Shown here piece by piece: positions 36,745-50,192 of a stretch of 64,000 nucleotides of DNA; the first letter of the stretch is position 1, and the number at the start of each line of letters is the position of its first letter. The notes below the pieces were generated by a model, which was given only the letters and a program-made list of their open reading frames with translations, made no database searches and was not told the origin of the DNA. Source of the DNA: Daucus carota subsp. sativus (Eukaryota > Streptophyta > Magnoliopsida > Apiales > Apiaceae); the NCBI RefSeq assembly GCF_001625215.2, contig NC_030384.2, positions 43,868,390 to 43,932,389 of the forward strand, given 5' to 3'. A program made the position numbers and the translations under genes.

Positions 36745-36747
36745 TCA

Positions 36748-39473
36748 GTTACTTAAATACTTATCACTTATAATTTATCCTGATACATCTTCCTAAGTTT
36801 ACTTGTGATAACCCTAATTTTATTTCCTCTGGCATCCTCTACCCAAAATTTTTCTTCATCTGTTACACTTTTAACTCTGTTGGGTTTTTTTTCCAAGTTT
36901 AATTGGCTGCTCTCTTACTTCTATGATCTATCCCTCAGCTGAGTTTTTTGTTAGTTCTTCCAAGCTTTATTGATCTTGTAACTTTAACTTCTTTAGATGA
37001 TTAATTTTATTAAACCCATATTTTCCTATATAGTTCTTGTTCTTTTGATAGTTATTTGGCTTGTAGTTTAACTTTCGCTTATGTGTACAATATAATCATA
37101 TATATATTTATGCTTTTTCTTTCCGAGTTAGGTTCAAATGAAACTTAAGCTTTCAGCTTCACTTTGATTGAATAATCTGTTCATGGAATCTCGGTTTAGT
37201 TCCATGATTATACATGAATCCTTCAAATGGTTCCATATTGTGGTTATATTGATCCCTTTGCATCGATTGGTCCATGGGAACAATTTTTTCCGAAACTCAT
37301 CAGATAAACGATGTCAAGTATAGTTTTGTTAAACATTGAACTGAACTAAAATTGAACTAAAATTACCGAATATTTGCTGTTTGATTTGATTTATAATGTT
37401 AAATAGCTTTAGAAATATACAAAGAAAGTCTGGATTTTGGTTTTTGGTTATTTTTGTTTGTTAATTTAACCGAACCGGTTGTTTGCTTACCCTTACAGTT
37501 ACATAATGAATAAACTATGTGTAAGATTTAGTAGTCGGCTTTACACCATAAAATAAATTCATTCTCGCTAAAATTATGTTACTAATCTACACAAATTTCT
37601 TAGGAAGATAAAAAGTTAATAAATTAAAAGCATGTAAACGTTGAATTCCACCTGGTTGTGCTGCAAAATTCATTTCAAATAATGTATTTTTAAAAAATTG
37701 AGTTTCATTAAAAAAGTTCAAATTCTAAAGCTTTGTGCTTGAATTCCAGTGACATATAATCGAATCAAATATAAATTTTTTGGGTTATGTGCATGCTGAC
37801 ATCTCATTTTCATACCAAATCCAAATGGAAGGTAAAATCATGAGCAACGACATTGATACTGTCCCAGATGCATGAGGAATAAGAATATAGATGAAACAAT
37901 GAGGGATTAGCAGAGAGGCGAAGTGGATCATATAAATCTCACCTGTAGTATGTTGCTGTAGATGCCTAACTAGTTTTGTTTTTTCGTGAAAGCTCAACTG
38001 ATATTCTTGTGTGCCTTATTAAGATTTGTGAAAGCCCTCACAAAATGCGGAGGGACCAAACAAAAACTAGACACACTTCCTACACATTTGACAAAGATAA
38101 ACCCTACACTTAATAAGCCATCCAAACTTTGCTCTAGCACAAACTCTGTTGACAGGCATCATTGAAAGTTCGACAATTCCTTCCAACCAAATTGCACAAA
38201 GAATTACCATACCCGGAGAGGTTTGCAAACTAAGAAGACATATACTACCCTGTCACTGACACATCCGATAAATCAGCACAAGATGCAAGACATGCTAAGA
38301 TTTTAAAAATAATCTTGATAACAATTTTTAATCAAAAGCACAATTCATAGGTTAATGAGAATCAGTCTCAGCATCGCCTTTCCGACACACGTATAAACAA
38401 TGAGAGAAATGCTGAAAAGGTGTTCTTTTACATGAACCTTCAACATCAATAACCAACTAAATGTTGACCATAAATCTTTGCCCAATGCTCATCATGCCCC
38501 AGCTGAGTAGCGCATCTGAAAGGCTAATTTACAAGAGAGCCTCCTACTATTTAGAATAGGATGCACTCCAGAATCGTGTTCACATATGTGAGACCTGGGA
38601 CTTCTCAAGCATTATATAAGCGCTACATAGGTACAACAGAAAGCAAATAATACTGTAATCTGGCTAATAAGAGATCAATAATAGGTGGTATAAAGAAGTA
38701 TGATACATAAAGGAAATGTGGAATATACATATCTACTGGAACCATAGAAATACAGAAGATCCATAGTGACTTCTATGGTGCACTTAAAGAGTTTCTTTTT
38801 TTAAGTACTGACATGGAGAAGGAATAAAATAGAAGTTGCGGTATCAGTGGTCTAGATACCGGCAAATTAAGCTCAGTCAAGTAATGGCCTAGGTTGATAC
38901 AATGATCAGATTAATATGGAGTAGCTCTGCTTCACCAAGCAGGGCTTTGGTGGTGAAACATAATAGATTATTATTGGGAACAAAAAATTACTGAAGCCAA
39001 CTGAATTTAAACACATTGAAAGAACATTGTGTTTAATAGAAGAATATGAGCTGCTCCTGCTTATTAGAATTGTATAGAGCTAGGAAGCATGACTCAAATA
39101 CGGCTACATGGGGGACACGGGGATTCACCAATTATCAAACAGTCCTGAATAAAGAGCCTCAGCAAAATAATAATAATAATAATATGTATGTATGTATATA
39201 TGTATGAAAAGCACAGACCTGGGATATGGAAAAGCATAGCCAGGGTGTATGTATATGTAAAATATATGGGTGTGTACAGAAGCAGATGAGAGAAAAGATA
39301 TGAGAAAGAGGTCGTGAAATTAGATTAAGAGAAAATATATGTTAAGGAGGCTGTGAAATTAGGTATAAAGCATGTCATTAGGTCTTTCTTTAAGGTGGGC
39401 TGAGTCCATGGCCGTGTCGCCCCCGTGTCAAAGGCGAGTCCATTGTCATATGCGTGTCGACACGCCACATGGT
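36748..39473. other. intergenic, no gene recognised
   Basis: AT-rich DNA between two convergent genes. Short open frames (such as near 37785-37997) show no family signature. No element boundary was identified. Confidence 0.4.
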
Positions 39474-40797
39474 GAGTCGGACACATACTCGGCCGAGTTG
39501 GACACAGGCACCCATTTTGAGGAGTCCGTGTTTCCTAGGTAAAGAGACAATAGAAGAAATAAACAAGCAGGAGTTCTTTGTATTCGATGCAAAGAAAGAG
39601 TTAAGCTCCTACATGAGAGATCTCTTTCACCGGCAACTGTATTATAATGAAGAATTCTAGCCTACAACACGAAAGTTAACAAAATACTAATATTAGCTCT
39701 CAAAAAAAGTGGTCGAAGAAATTGGGCATCAATGTTGCTAGTCAGGCGCGATTGTTCACGAAAAAGATCTAAAATTGTACGAAAAAGAACAAGACTAATA
39801 TACACATGCAGAGGCTCATGATATTGCATAACGTATACACCAACAGCTCAATATTCCCCCCACCCCCCCCCCCCCCCCACACACACACACAGACACACAC
39901 ACACAAAAAAAAAAACAAAAACAAAACAAACTTAATTAGAAATCAATAAAATAATTCTAAACTCATATTCCGAGCAATCACTGCAAACACAAAAATAAGT
40001 TCCATAGGCTGAACTGATATACAGAAGGTAACAATATAGTAATAAGTATGCCCCATTTGCATATACAATCATCACATATGCCACATAATATGTCGGATAC
40101 GCACTCAGCCAAGTCGGGCACGCATACGAACCCATTTTTAAAGAGTCCGCTCTTTCTCGGTAAAGAGGCATAGAAGAAATAACGAGCAAGAGTTTAAGTA
40201 ATTGACGCAAAGAAAAAAAATAAGCTCCCACAAGAGAGATTTGTTTCTGAAGGAATATATCATGGCTGTGTGGCAACTGTACTATAATGAAGAATCTTAC
40301 CCTACACCACGAAAGTTAACAAGATATTCAGATTCATTCTCAAAATAATTTTTTCTTCTTCTTCTTGTTGTTGTTGTTGGGGGGGGGGGGGGGGGCGTGG
40401 TGGAAGAAATTGGCAGCCGGTGTTGGTAGTCTGGCCCGATGATTCACCAAAAAGATATAAAATGCTACCATATAATAGAACAAATACCAGAGAAATCTGC
40501 ATTCCCATTAATTCACCAACATTATTGCTGTAATAATTTACATGTAGAGGCTCATGATATTGAATAACATAGTATACACCAACGGCTCAAACCTTCCCCC
40601 CCACAAACATAATTAAAAATGAAGAAGTGCATTCTCAAGTACCGGAAACAACCACAGCAACAAAATAGTTCTAAACTCATATTCTGAGTAATCACTGCAA
40701 ACACAGAAATAAGTTCCACGGGTTGAACTGATAATATATTAAAAGTACAGAAGGTAACAATATAATACATATACCCCATTTGTGAATTCAATCATCC
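39474..40797. repeat. diverged tandem duplication of the GARP gene 3' flank
   Basis: Copy A (39474-40075) and copy B (40093-40797) share ordered blocks: TATAATGAAGAAT, CACGAAAGTTAACAA, GAGGCTCATGATATTG, TCTAAACTCATATTC and ACAGAAGGTAACAATATA. Offsets range from about 640 to 740 bases because of indels. Copy B runs into the last codons of the GARP gene on its right, so its 3' end was duplicated. Both copies contain homopolymer runs (C near 39866-39878; G 40379-40395). Confidence 0.75.
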
Positions 40798-41663
40798 CCG
40801 GTTGGAAACAAAGTGAGAGCTTTCCTCCCATTGGCGACTGTAGCTGTTGCAGATTCCAAGTCTTCAATATAAGAAGTTGGCACTAGCTTATGCACAGGTG
40901 TCCCCATCATATGAACCTGCTGTTGCTGATGTGCTTGCCTAGCCACATTGTAGGGATGCTCAAATTGCCCCATTTGCCTATACTGCCCCGAAACCACAGC
41001 CATCTGATTATGATGGTGCTGCTGCTGCTGCAACGCAACAACAGGCACAAAAGGCAAGAATTGGTCCGAATTAGGCCTAACCGGGTGCAAAAAATGCGCA
41101 GGCACAGGGGAGCTCGCAAACAAATGATCAGTAGCCGAGTCCAAACCACTCCCACTCCCACCAGAATGCCCTCCCTGCATTCTCTTCAAATACAACCTAT
41201 ACTTCTGCAAATGACTAGCGACATTTTCGCGAGTGAGTCCATCAACACTCATGAGTTGCATAATTGTCTTGGGAACAGCATTCTTGATCCCCAAATGGGC
41301 CACAGCATCCACAAATCTCTTATGAAGCTGGGGAGTCCACACGAGACGAGGCCTCTTAAGGGTCCTAGCAGGCTCATCCCCCGAGTTACCCCCACCCAAC
41401 TCGGACGACTCGAAATCAGTGGCCGAGTCAGGGTGCGACGAAGGTGTTTGAAGCGAAGGCGTTGATGGGTTCTTGAGGGTTTGAGGGTTAGAGAAAAAAG
41501 GGGCGTTGGAATTTGTGTTTGGGCTTGGATTTGGGGTGAGATTAAAGGCAACAAGGAGATTAGGGGTGATTAAGGATTGATTTAAGGGCATAAGCTCATC
41601 TGGAGATGGGAGTTGTTGTTCCCAATTGGACAACCAGTTGGAACACTCTTCAACTTCCCTCAT
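40788..41663 (-). CDS. GARP-family MYB transcription factor, MYBC1/LUX-like
   Basis: A single-exon gene of 291 residues. The GARP (SHLQKYR-type MYB) domain at about 103-163 has the signature [15 protein letters not shown] ... [17 protein letters not shown], nearly the same as in LUX, BOA and MYBC1. The N-terminus ([20 protein letters not shown], then PDELMPL ... LITP) matches MYBC1 more than LUX. The region after the domain ([17 protein letters not shown]) also resembles MYBC1, and Gln/His-rich runs follow. LUX and BOA act in the circadian evening complex; MYBC1 affects freezing tolerance in Arabidopsis. A nuclear DNA-binding role is secure by family; the specific pathway is inference. The start at 41663 is the first ATG after a CT-rich leader. 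Confidence 0.9.
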   Translation of the reverse strand: MREVEECSNWLSNWEQQLPSPDELMPLNQSLITPNLLVAFNLTPNPSPNTNSNAPFFSNPQTLKNPSTPSLQTPSSHPDSATDFESSELGGGNSGDEPARTLKRPRLVWTPQLHKRFVDAVAHLGIKNAVPKTIMQLMSVDGLTRENVASHLQKYRLYLKRMQGGHSGGSGSGLDSATDHLFASSPVPAHFLHPVRPNSDQFLPFVPVVALQQQQHHHNQMAVVSGQYRQMGQFEHPYNVARQAHQQQQVHMMGTPVHKLVPTSYIEDLESATATVANGRKALTLFPTGDD

Positions 41664-43669
41664 TTCGACTTAATCTCCTTGATTGTGTCCAAATCTCTCT
41701 CCCTCAATCTCTCTCCGGAAAGAGATACGAGAAGGAGATTTGGGGCTGGGTAGTTCGAGGTGGATACTGTTTATATCTACACAAATTATTTTCTTGTGAT
41801 TGACTGATTGGTCTTTTTGGGTACTCTTCCTTTTTTCTTTTTTATTGACGAAAAATCTTTTTGGGTAGTTGATTATTCTTTTTTGTTACTTTTCGTGTGG
41901 GATTCTCATTTAGTTTTATACTTTAATGCTAATATTAGTAAAGTGTGATTAATTCGAGAGCTGGAATTTGTGGTTGTCTAACCTTTTATTTGTCGTACAC
42001 CATTTATTCGATTCTCTGCCTGAAATCTAGTTCAGATAAGGTACTTGGTGTAAGAATGGTACATCTTTGGGCTTTGAGATATTTAACATGGCCCAACCGA
42101 ATAAATCCTTGACTACAGTACAAGGCTTACAGCCGGTACATGTAAATAAATATTTATTTCTTGCATTTTAAAAATCTAAACTAAATACACTCTCTTTAAT
42201 ATCAAAATATCTATAAGAAATCATTAGATAATATTTACATTTTAAAATTTTAAATAAAATTTTAGAGATTTTAATAAATATTTTAAAATTTAATTTCAAT
42301 AGCATAATGTTCAAAATTTTAATATTTATCACGAATAAATCCAAAAAAAATTCAATATCCATATAATAAAACCAATAAAAAGTTGCAATCATTAATTGAG
42401 ATTTTTAATCTTTTTCATTCGTCAAATTTAAGTATATTCATTTCGAATTTAAAAATATGTATTAGAATATTGAGATATTTAATTATGATCTTAAATTATT
42501 GTTGAAATTTACCGATATTCAATAAAAAAATTAAATTATATTTCAAATTCTGATAGTGTTCTTTTAAGATTATTCAAAATAATTAAAAATCTGATAATTT
42601 TCAAAGTTTGTGAGTTTCTTTGTCGGAGTTTACAAAATTCTGACTTTTCTAAGAAATTTCGATCTTATTTTTCTGAAACCTCTCCATGATAGTCGTTTGA
42701 GATTTTTATGAATTTACGTGAATTTGATTTGATTTGATATGAAGTCGTGCGTAATTCAGAAAAGTTTTAGATTTAAGGGCAATTTTTTAAAATCTTATAG
42801 CTATGTATAGGTTTTTAAAATTATAAAACACAATAAAAAATATCATAAAACTTATCATCTTTAAAATAAAAAATTATTAATTTTTAAATATCATCAGATT
42901 TTAAGGAACGGTAAGTAATCACAACTGAATAAAATTTAAACTAATTCCAGAATCATCTCAAAAAATAAAAAATCTGGCTTTATTATTTTAGGTGTTTCTC
43001 TTTTGCTGTAAGTGCCGTTAGGCTTTTTAATGTTATCTTGGCTTATCGAAAAAAAAGGAAGATCTGAATCGAGACTCGCACAAAAATCCCCTGTATGTTT
43101 CTGCGCAAACAAAAGTGTATGGATATTTTTGGTTAATATTTTAGTAAAAGACTCGAGGGTATTTTCATTACATATGTGGCGGGGTTTGACACCTAACAGT
43201 ATCTTGTAATCACACAATGTCTTATCTCATTTCTCTCCCTTTCCCCATCACACCCTCCATATTTTGATGACATGCTTCTCTCCCTCCTCATCCTCAAGGT
43301 TTGCATTTTTCCTCAACTACCCACCTTTTCTTTTAGCCATCGATGATACTCACTCTTTTGCTTCTTCAGGTTTCTTTTGCTATGTTCTTTCATTGCTCTA
43401 TGTGTTCTGCTGAGTTGATTTACAGTTTTATATACTTGAAGATATGAGTAATTGAGTATCATATATGTAGTTCTAAATATCACCATTACTGTCAATAAGG
43501 GTTCAGTTTCTATTGGATGGTTGTTGTTTGTTGTTTGAGAATATTATTAGTCATTTAAGCTATAGATAGCATGAGTAGTTTTATTTAAGGTTCGAGAAAT
43601 GAGGCATTTTGGTTCTTTATAAATTATGACCCTTTTTGAACCTGTGTGCTGCAGAATTCACACTGAAGT
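41664..43669. other. divergent promoter region of the GARP and VDE genes
   Basis: The two genes are transcribed away from each other. A possible VDE 5'-UTR intron runs from CTCAAG|GTTTGC (near 43299) to GCTGCAG|AATTC (near 43654). The middle (42130-42900) is very AT-rich with no gene. Confidence 0.45.
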
Positions 43670-46600
43670 ATGGCCTTTTGTCTACACTCAACTTTTATAT
43701 CCAGTGAATGCAACAGCTTGTATTCCACAACCCAATTCACCACCAATGGAAGGTTTGCAGGTCGAAGGACGGATTTTAATAATGGTGGTTTAGTTATGGT
43801 GAAATTGTGGTCGAATTGCAAAAGATCCACACCTACGCAGGTTATAAGGAATCTTAGGGTATATTGCGGGTTGGACTCTAGGTTCCCTGATATTTTGTCG
43901 AATGGAAGGGCAAAGATTTTTTCCTTGTGTAATATCGAAGCAGTTATGAAGGTAGTTCTTTTGATATATTATTCGTCGTCCATGCTAGTGCAGGTGCCTT
44001 CTTGCGTATATTGTGATGAGACTATTGATTTCCTTCTTTTCATTGGTAGAGTAAGGACCCATTCAACCTGGAAACAACGGTCAAATTGATTGCTCAGAAG
44101 CAGTGGAGCCAGTTTGCAGCAGTAGCTCTTGTATTGGCTTGTACATTCGTGATAATACCAAATGCAGATGCTGTTGACGCTCTCAAAACTTGTACTTGCT
44201 TACTTAAGGAGTGCAGGTACTGCACCTAAGATTTTCTTAAAATCTGGAGCTTGCAGCCTTGCTTGATCAGACTTTTCATTTTTTATTTATTTATCTTTTG
44301 AATTCTGCTTAATGGCTGTGTATAGAAAATTCAGTTTCCATGGTTTATCTTTAGCTAGGTCAAAGTGTCACAAACATTTGATCTATATTCTACACATGCC
44401 TATGCAAATTAGATGATAATAACTTTCTTATGCCATGTCATCTTACATTGCTGGAGTTCTTGACGTGGCTTAATTGAATCCTCTGTCTGCATAATAATTT
44501 AGTTTATTTAAAGTTTTTTAAAGTTTAAAGTGACAGGCCTTGCTATCTACGGTCTATAGTTCAAGATTTACTTGTTATTGTAAGTAATTATTGGGAGGCT
44601 CCTTTGGTTATTAGAGGAATTCCAATTGAAAAAAAGAAAGAGGATCTTGTTCTGTAAAAATTTTCTATCTGTGCTTTTTGGTGGGAACTCTGATGTTGCT
44701 TTCCTGATCAGTTCTTTAATTGGGGTATGTGGCGAGGAAGTGTCGCTATTTTTAAATAAATTTAAACTTAATAAAAAAAAAATTCCATGGTGGGAAATAA
44801 ATAAATTTAGAATACTGTTGGGGAAATTTATCCAATTTTCGCTTATTTTATTGGCAGAACCAGGATTCTAAGGAAGTAAAGAATAAATAAATTTAACAAT
44901 TTGCTAATGTATTTTCTTTGTAATTCTACATTATACAGTGCTAAAATTTTTATTAAAAAAATCTATCAATTTTGAGGTGTTAGCTGGGGGCTACAACCTA
45001 GGTCACGTTCCCCTATTTCGTCCCCTGTTAAAAATATCAAACTTAAACTCCTTTCTTCTAGTTAGCGAGTGATTACTCATTCATTTCTCCTCATATTCGG
45101 CACAAATCTTATGATAAAGAACTATCCTCTAGTTTTTCTTCCTTCTCATCTCTAATGTATTTTCACCTCTAACTTCTCTACGCATGTTCCATCCGTAAGT
45201 TAGTTTTTTAAGAAACAAATCAATTGATAAAGAGACAGTTTAAGAGGATAAATCGATTTGTTTCATTTATTCTAGTCTGCAGTGTGCATCAATAAACTTA
45301 AAGTCATTCTATTTCACCAACTTATTTATGGGATGTCTTGCACACATATGTTCAACTTAAAAAAATGTCTCAATGTGCTTCATGCGTGCCAATGATAACT
45401 TTTCAATTTTCTCAGGGTGGAGCTTGCCAAATGCATTGCAAACCCATCATGTGCAGCCAATGTTGCTTGTCTCCAAACATGCAACAATAGACCTGATGAG
45501 ACCGAATGCCAGGTTATTTCCCAACATATCTCTCTGCCTCACAGACAACAAATGATATATTCTACTCTTCATATATGTAAAATACATCTCTTTTGTCTGT
45601 GCAGATAAAGTGTGGGGATCTGTTTGAAAACAGTGTCGTAGATCAGTTCAATGAGTGTGCTGTATCGAGAAAGAAATGTGTGCCACGTAAATCTGACGTG
45701 GGTGAATTTCCTGTCCCGGCAGCTGATGTGCTTGTAAAAAGCTTCAACATCAATGATTTCACTGGGAAGTGGTTTATTACTAGTGGTCTAAATCCAACAT
45801 TTGATGCTTTTGATTGCCAATTGCACGAGTTCTACACAGAAGGCAACAAACTTGTAGGAAATTTGTCATGGCGCATAGGAACTCCAGATGGTGGTTTTTT
45901 TAATCGATCAGCTGTACAGAAATTTGTACAAGATCCATCCCAGCCGGGAATCCTCTACAATCATGACAATGAGTATCTCCATTACGAAGATGACTGGTAC
46001 TTTTGCTGCTTTTTCCTTAGCATGTGATAGATATATATGCTTGATCATGACAAGTCATTTCTGAATGCAATCTCTTAGATAGATAGTATCAGCTGAATTA
46101 ATAGGTACCAAGTATATTATATCAGATTTTCGTGATATAAAACCTCTGGGCTATGTTACCCGGAATTGGGGTACAGGTGTCGGACTCGGATGTGAATCCA
46201 AGTGGTTGAGTATGCAGTTTAAAAAGAATTAGGAGTCATGTATATAAATTTGAAATTGCATTCGGGGTGCAGGGATCCGGCATTTAATCTTAACATAAAG
46301 GAAATGACACCTAAATTTTTTCAAGTTGTCATTTTGAACTAGCTTGCTTTAGGTTAAAGTGTCCGGTTTTCTTTTGAAGAGTCTGACTCAGATCCCACAC
46401 CCACATTCATGTCATGTCCGGTCAATACGGGTATGAGGGCAAAACTGGAGAGCCCTGGTACCGGATCCTTTAGGAAGATGGTTTGGATATTGAAGCGTTA
46501 AATGTTGGATTGTTTGTATTTTATGTACAAAGTATAAACTTTTTCTGATGAATGTATAGGCTTGCCAACCAATTAGGTACAATCTAGTTATGTACACTTC

Positions 46601-48289
46601 TATAGTTAGAGTTTACAGCCAACTCTAGCTCTGAACTATGTCACTCCAACACTTTGGTTCAGAAATTCCGGGCGTCGTTCCGTGTTGGACACTCTGTCAT
46701 GAACGTATTCTGTGTCGAGTGTCCTTTGACTCATATGTGGACACTTTGACCAACTTAAAGACCCAGTCAGCCAGATATGGAAATAATAAAATAGATGCAA
46801 AAAGATATACATGAGAGGAAATGAAGAAGACGACGAGAGGGAAATAAGGACACCCATTTTGCAAACTCATCTTGATATTTATGTTTTATCCGAGTGTTAT
46901 TTTTAAATTCTGCTACAAAGTTCTGTTTAATATACCTGTTTATTAATGTAAAAATGCCACCGTACCCATGCTCGCAACTTAATTATGTCAGGTGTTGTGT
47001 CCACTGTCCAACATTTTGAACCCAGGTCTGATTACTGAAAACACAAGTCCAACCTGATTGTAGCTGAGTAGCTCTGTGATATAGTGATTCTAATTTTTAG
47101 CTGGTCTATTCCACTATATAAGAACATTAGGCTTATATTTGTTTTATTTTGGTTGCATAAATATAGGTCAAAGGAAACAATTTTTAGTCAAAGAACAATC
47201 TCTTCCTGTTCATTCACAATTCTTGGAAAATGCTTTTTTTAATCAAAAAGCATATATTTTTAATGTTTTTGACTGTTTAATAATTATAAAGCATCCATCT
47301 CCTTCCGATACACATAATTTCTGTTTACAGTATACAAACCTGAGGGATCTTTGGAATGGATGGATTACCTATTATCATGGGCAAAAATGTTCCTTTCCCT
47401 CTTTTATCAAGAAACCAAACTTTTATATACTTTTTCTTGGTCAGTAGTGGTTAGTTCATAATATACATTCTGATATTTCATACATTAGAGAGAATATAAG
47501 ATACACAGTTGTTGTGGTGTATATAGAACATATATCATGATTTTTTTCCATATACATGTCAAGCTCCTCTATGGCAGAATCAGGGTCATCTTTATATTCA
47601 ATTTGTTAGTCAAAGACTGGAGATACATAGTAACATAGCATTCTCTGAAAAGAATGATTTGTCGAAAGAACTTGCTGAATAATTTAGTGTTAACCGGTCT
47701 TAAATGGTCAGCATTTCCAATGTTTGTATTTATTTTGAACGCTGACCACTATATACTGTTATAGCGCTGATGACAGTAAATTATCAGGTATATTTTGTCT
47801 TCAAAGCTAGAGGGTACACCAGAAGACTATCTATTTGTATATTACAGAGGAAAGAATGATGCATGGGATGGATATGGTGGCGCATTTGTGTACACAAGAA
47901 GTGCAGTTTTGCCCGAAAGTATTGTACCTGAACTAGAAAGGGCTGCTAAAAGCGTGGGTAGGGACTTCAACACCTTTATCAGAACTGACAATACATGCGG
48001 GCCTGAACCTCCCCTTATTGATAGACTGGAGAAGACAGCAGAAGCAGGGGAAAGGACGATTATAAAAGAGGTTGAGGAGATAGAACAGGAGGTGGAGAAA
48101 GTGAAGGACACAGAAGTGAGTCTGTTCCGTAGGTTGGCCGAAGGGTTCAAAGTGTTCCTAGAAGATGAACAAAACGCACTCAATGGGCTGACTAAAGAAG
48201 AGGAGGAGATTTTGAGTGGCCTACAAATGGAAGCAGCTGAGGTAGAAAAACTCTTCGAAAATGCACTACCTATCAGGAAGTTGAGATAA
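43670..48289 (+). CDS. VDE: violaxanthin de-epoxidase, chloroplast
   Basis: This thylakoid-lumen enzyme turns violaxanthin into antheraxanthin and zeaxanthin using ascorbate, driving heat dissipation (NPQ) in strong light. Exons 43670-43951, 44050-44216, 45416-45512, 45605-45996 and 47788-48289 give 479 residues. A chloroplast transit peptide is followed by a hydrophobic lumen-targeting segment ([17 protein letters not shown]), with cleavage probable after ADA near residue 135. The mature part has the Cys-rich domain (CTCLLKEC ... [17 protein letters not shown]), the lipocalin fold ([16 protein letters not shown] ... [11 protein letters not shown]) and a Glu-rich C-terminus that helps acid-induced membrane binding. 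All junctions are GT-AG and in frame. Introns 2 and 4 are large (1.2 and 1.8 kb). The start is the first ATG of the open frame. No defect seen. Confidence 0.95.
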
Positions 48290-49792
48290 GTAATATTTAC
48301 GCTATATGAGAGGCTCTCTCAACCGATCAAAGACAGATTTGTATTAGCTTAAATGTATAGATTCGAAGTTATCATATAGTACACACAATATATTGAAAAT
48401 CATTTTTGAATCAACTCCTATCGTTTTTTAAGGTCACACACAAAGGAAAGAGGTCATTTGAACATATATTCCTATATTTTTCTCTCGATATTTTTCAGAG
48501 CACGGATGTATACATTTTACTGATATTTTTTCTTCTTAATTATTGCACCTGCAAACCAGAAGTTTGTAATGCAGCATGAGAAGGTCACAGTCTCATGCAA
48601 TGCAGGAGGTAGTCTTAGTCTAACAGGGATAGTTGGTTATGGGCCTATTGGCACATCATGTATGGTTTGGATATAGACCATACAGGCCGCACCAAAATGT
48701 GAAGTCTCATGAATAAGCAACCACAATTTTCAAAGATTCATTCAATTGTTTAAAGGCGATACATAAATCTATGTCGGGTCGGGACCATTATTTCTTTACA
48801 GTTACAAGTTTGCCTTTGGTGTGAGAGAACCCCGTTTCAGCCTTAGGCTGTTACTGGGGCAACAATATAATGAAATGGCAGCTTTTGTGAAATATTTGCT
48901 GTTCTGTCAATCAAATTTGCAACTGATAAATTATAGGGTGTTTTTAGTATCCGCGTAGATGCACGGGAAACTATTTTTTATTCAGGTGAAAGATTTCAAA
49001 TAATAAAAAATTTTGTACATGATATCATCAGTACTAATGAAATCGGAGTCAATAAGTATCTACAAAAAGACATAAACGCACATTAGAAAATCGGTCATAG
49101 ACCCTTAGAAAATCCGTAAATTATATTATGAGATGGGTGTTGGGACTGGTATGTCCTATTTCTAAATTCTACCAAAACACTGGCTCTCCGTTTTTGTTAT
49201 TAAATTAATAAATTAGCTAGCTTCCACTTTAGTGAGGGACCTCCTCCATTGATGCAAGTAAGAAAATTGTAAGAAGCTTAAGACATAAATATTATTTATG
49301 AAATAGGAAGGGGCTCCCTTTGTGGGTACATGTAAGAATGGTAAGTGTTGAACATGGTGGGGAAGGATGAGCAATAATCAATGTTAACTTTTATCTACAT
49401 GACACATTATGAGAGGGGGGAAGACAATGTAAGAAATTGCAGAATAAAGTTGGTCCCTACTCCCATGTGTGAAGTGATTCAGACAGACTTGTTCAAGCAA
49501 GGATGCTGCTTCACTTGCATTATCTCAAAGACTATCTCAACCTTTAACTTGGCAACTTAGCTAGACTAGCTAGTAGGAGTATAATCACTATTGCGTTATA
49601 AACATTCTTAACGTGAATTTCGATGTTTTTTCATGTGTTGTAACGTGAGTTGTTACCGACTCTGCTTTATTAGGCCTCTGTACATGCCCCTCTCATTTAT
49701 CGATTTTTTTTTTTGTAAATTCATTTATCGAATTTTAATTTTCAATAATAACAGTCAAATAAAAGTAATAATTGTATTATGTTTTCCCTTTA
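48290..49792. other. VDE 3' flank and intergenic DNA
   Basis: The probable 3' UTR and nondescript AT-rich DNA; no gene or element boundary supported. Confidence 0.4.
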
Positions 49793-49801
49793 AAATTTAT
49801 A

Positions 49802-50183
49802 GGGGAATTATCTTGTATACTGTTTTTTCAATCTTATTTTCAAAAATACTACTTTCACCAATCTTATTTTTCCAAAAGTACTTCTCTAAAATATTTTCAA
49901 AAATACTATCTTTTTAAAAATATTTTCCAAAAATACGGTGGTTGCATATGCAACCATATATGCAACTGAATTCCTGATTTCAAGTTCTAATTTTCAATAT
50001 CATTTTCTACCTCATCTTTGGAATCGATATATAAATCAGGAATTCAGTTGCATATATGGTTGCATATGCAACCACAGTATTTTTAAAATATTTTAGAGAA
50101 AGTAGTATTTTAGAAAATAAGATTGGAGAAAGTAGTATTTTTGAAAATAAGATTGAAAACGTGGTTATGAATAAAAAAGCCCA
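49802..50183. mobile_element. Mutator-type foldback MITE, 382 bp, 9-bp target duplication
   Basis: Arms of roughly 170 bases are near-complementary: the left has CAATCTTATTTTCAAAAATA and the right TATTTTTGAAAATAAGATTG, and near the centre GGTTGCATATGCAACC lies in both. The 9-bp duplication AAATTTATA is exact at 49793-49801 and 50184-50192. The ends GGGGAATTATC and AAAAAAGCCC begin and end with G and C. Long arms plus a 9-bp duplication fit a Mutator-like non-autonomous element. Confidence 0.85.
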
Positions 50184-50192
50184 AATTTATAA

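Noticed and set aside
40890-41465. 191-codon plus-strand frame opposite the GARP gene
   Set aside because: Antisense shadow; the minus-strand GARP domain is unmistakable.
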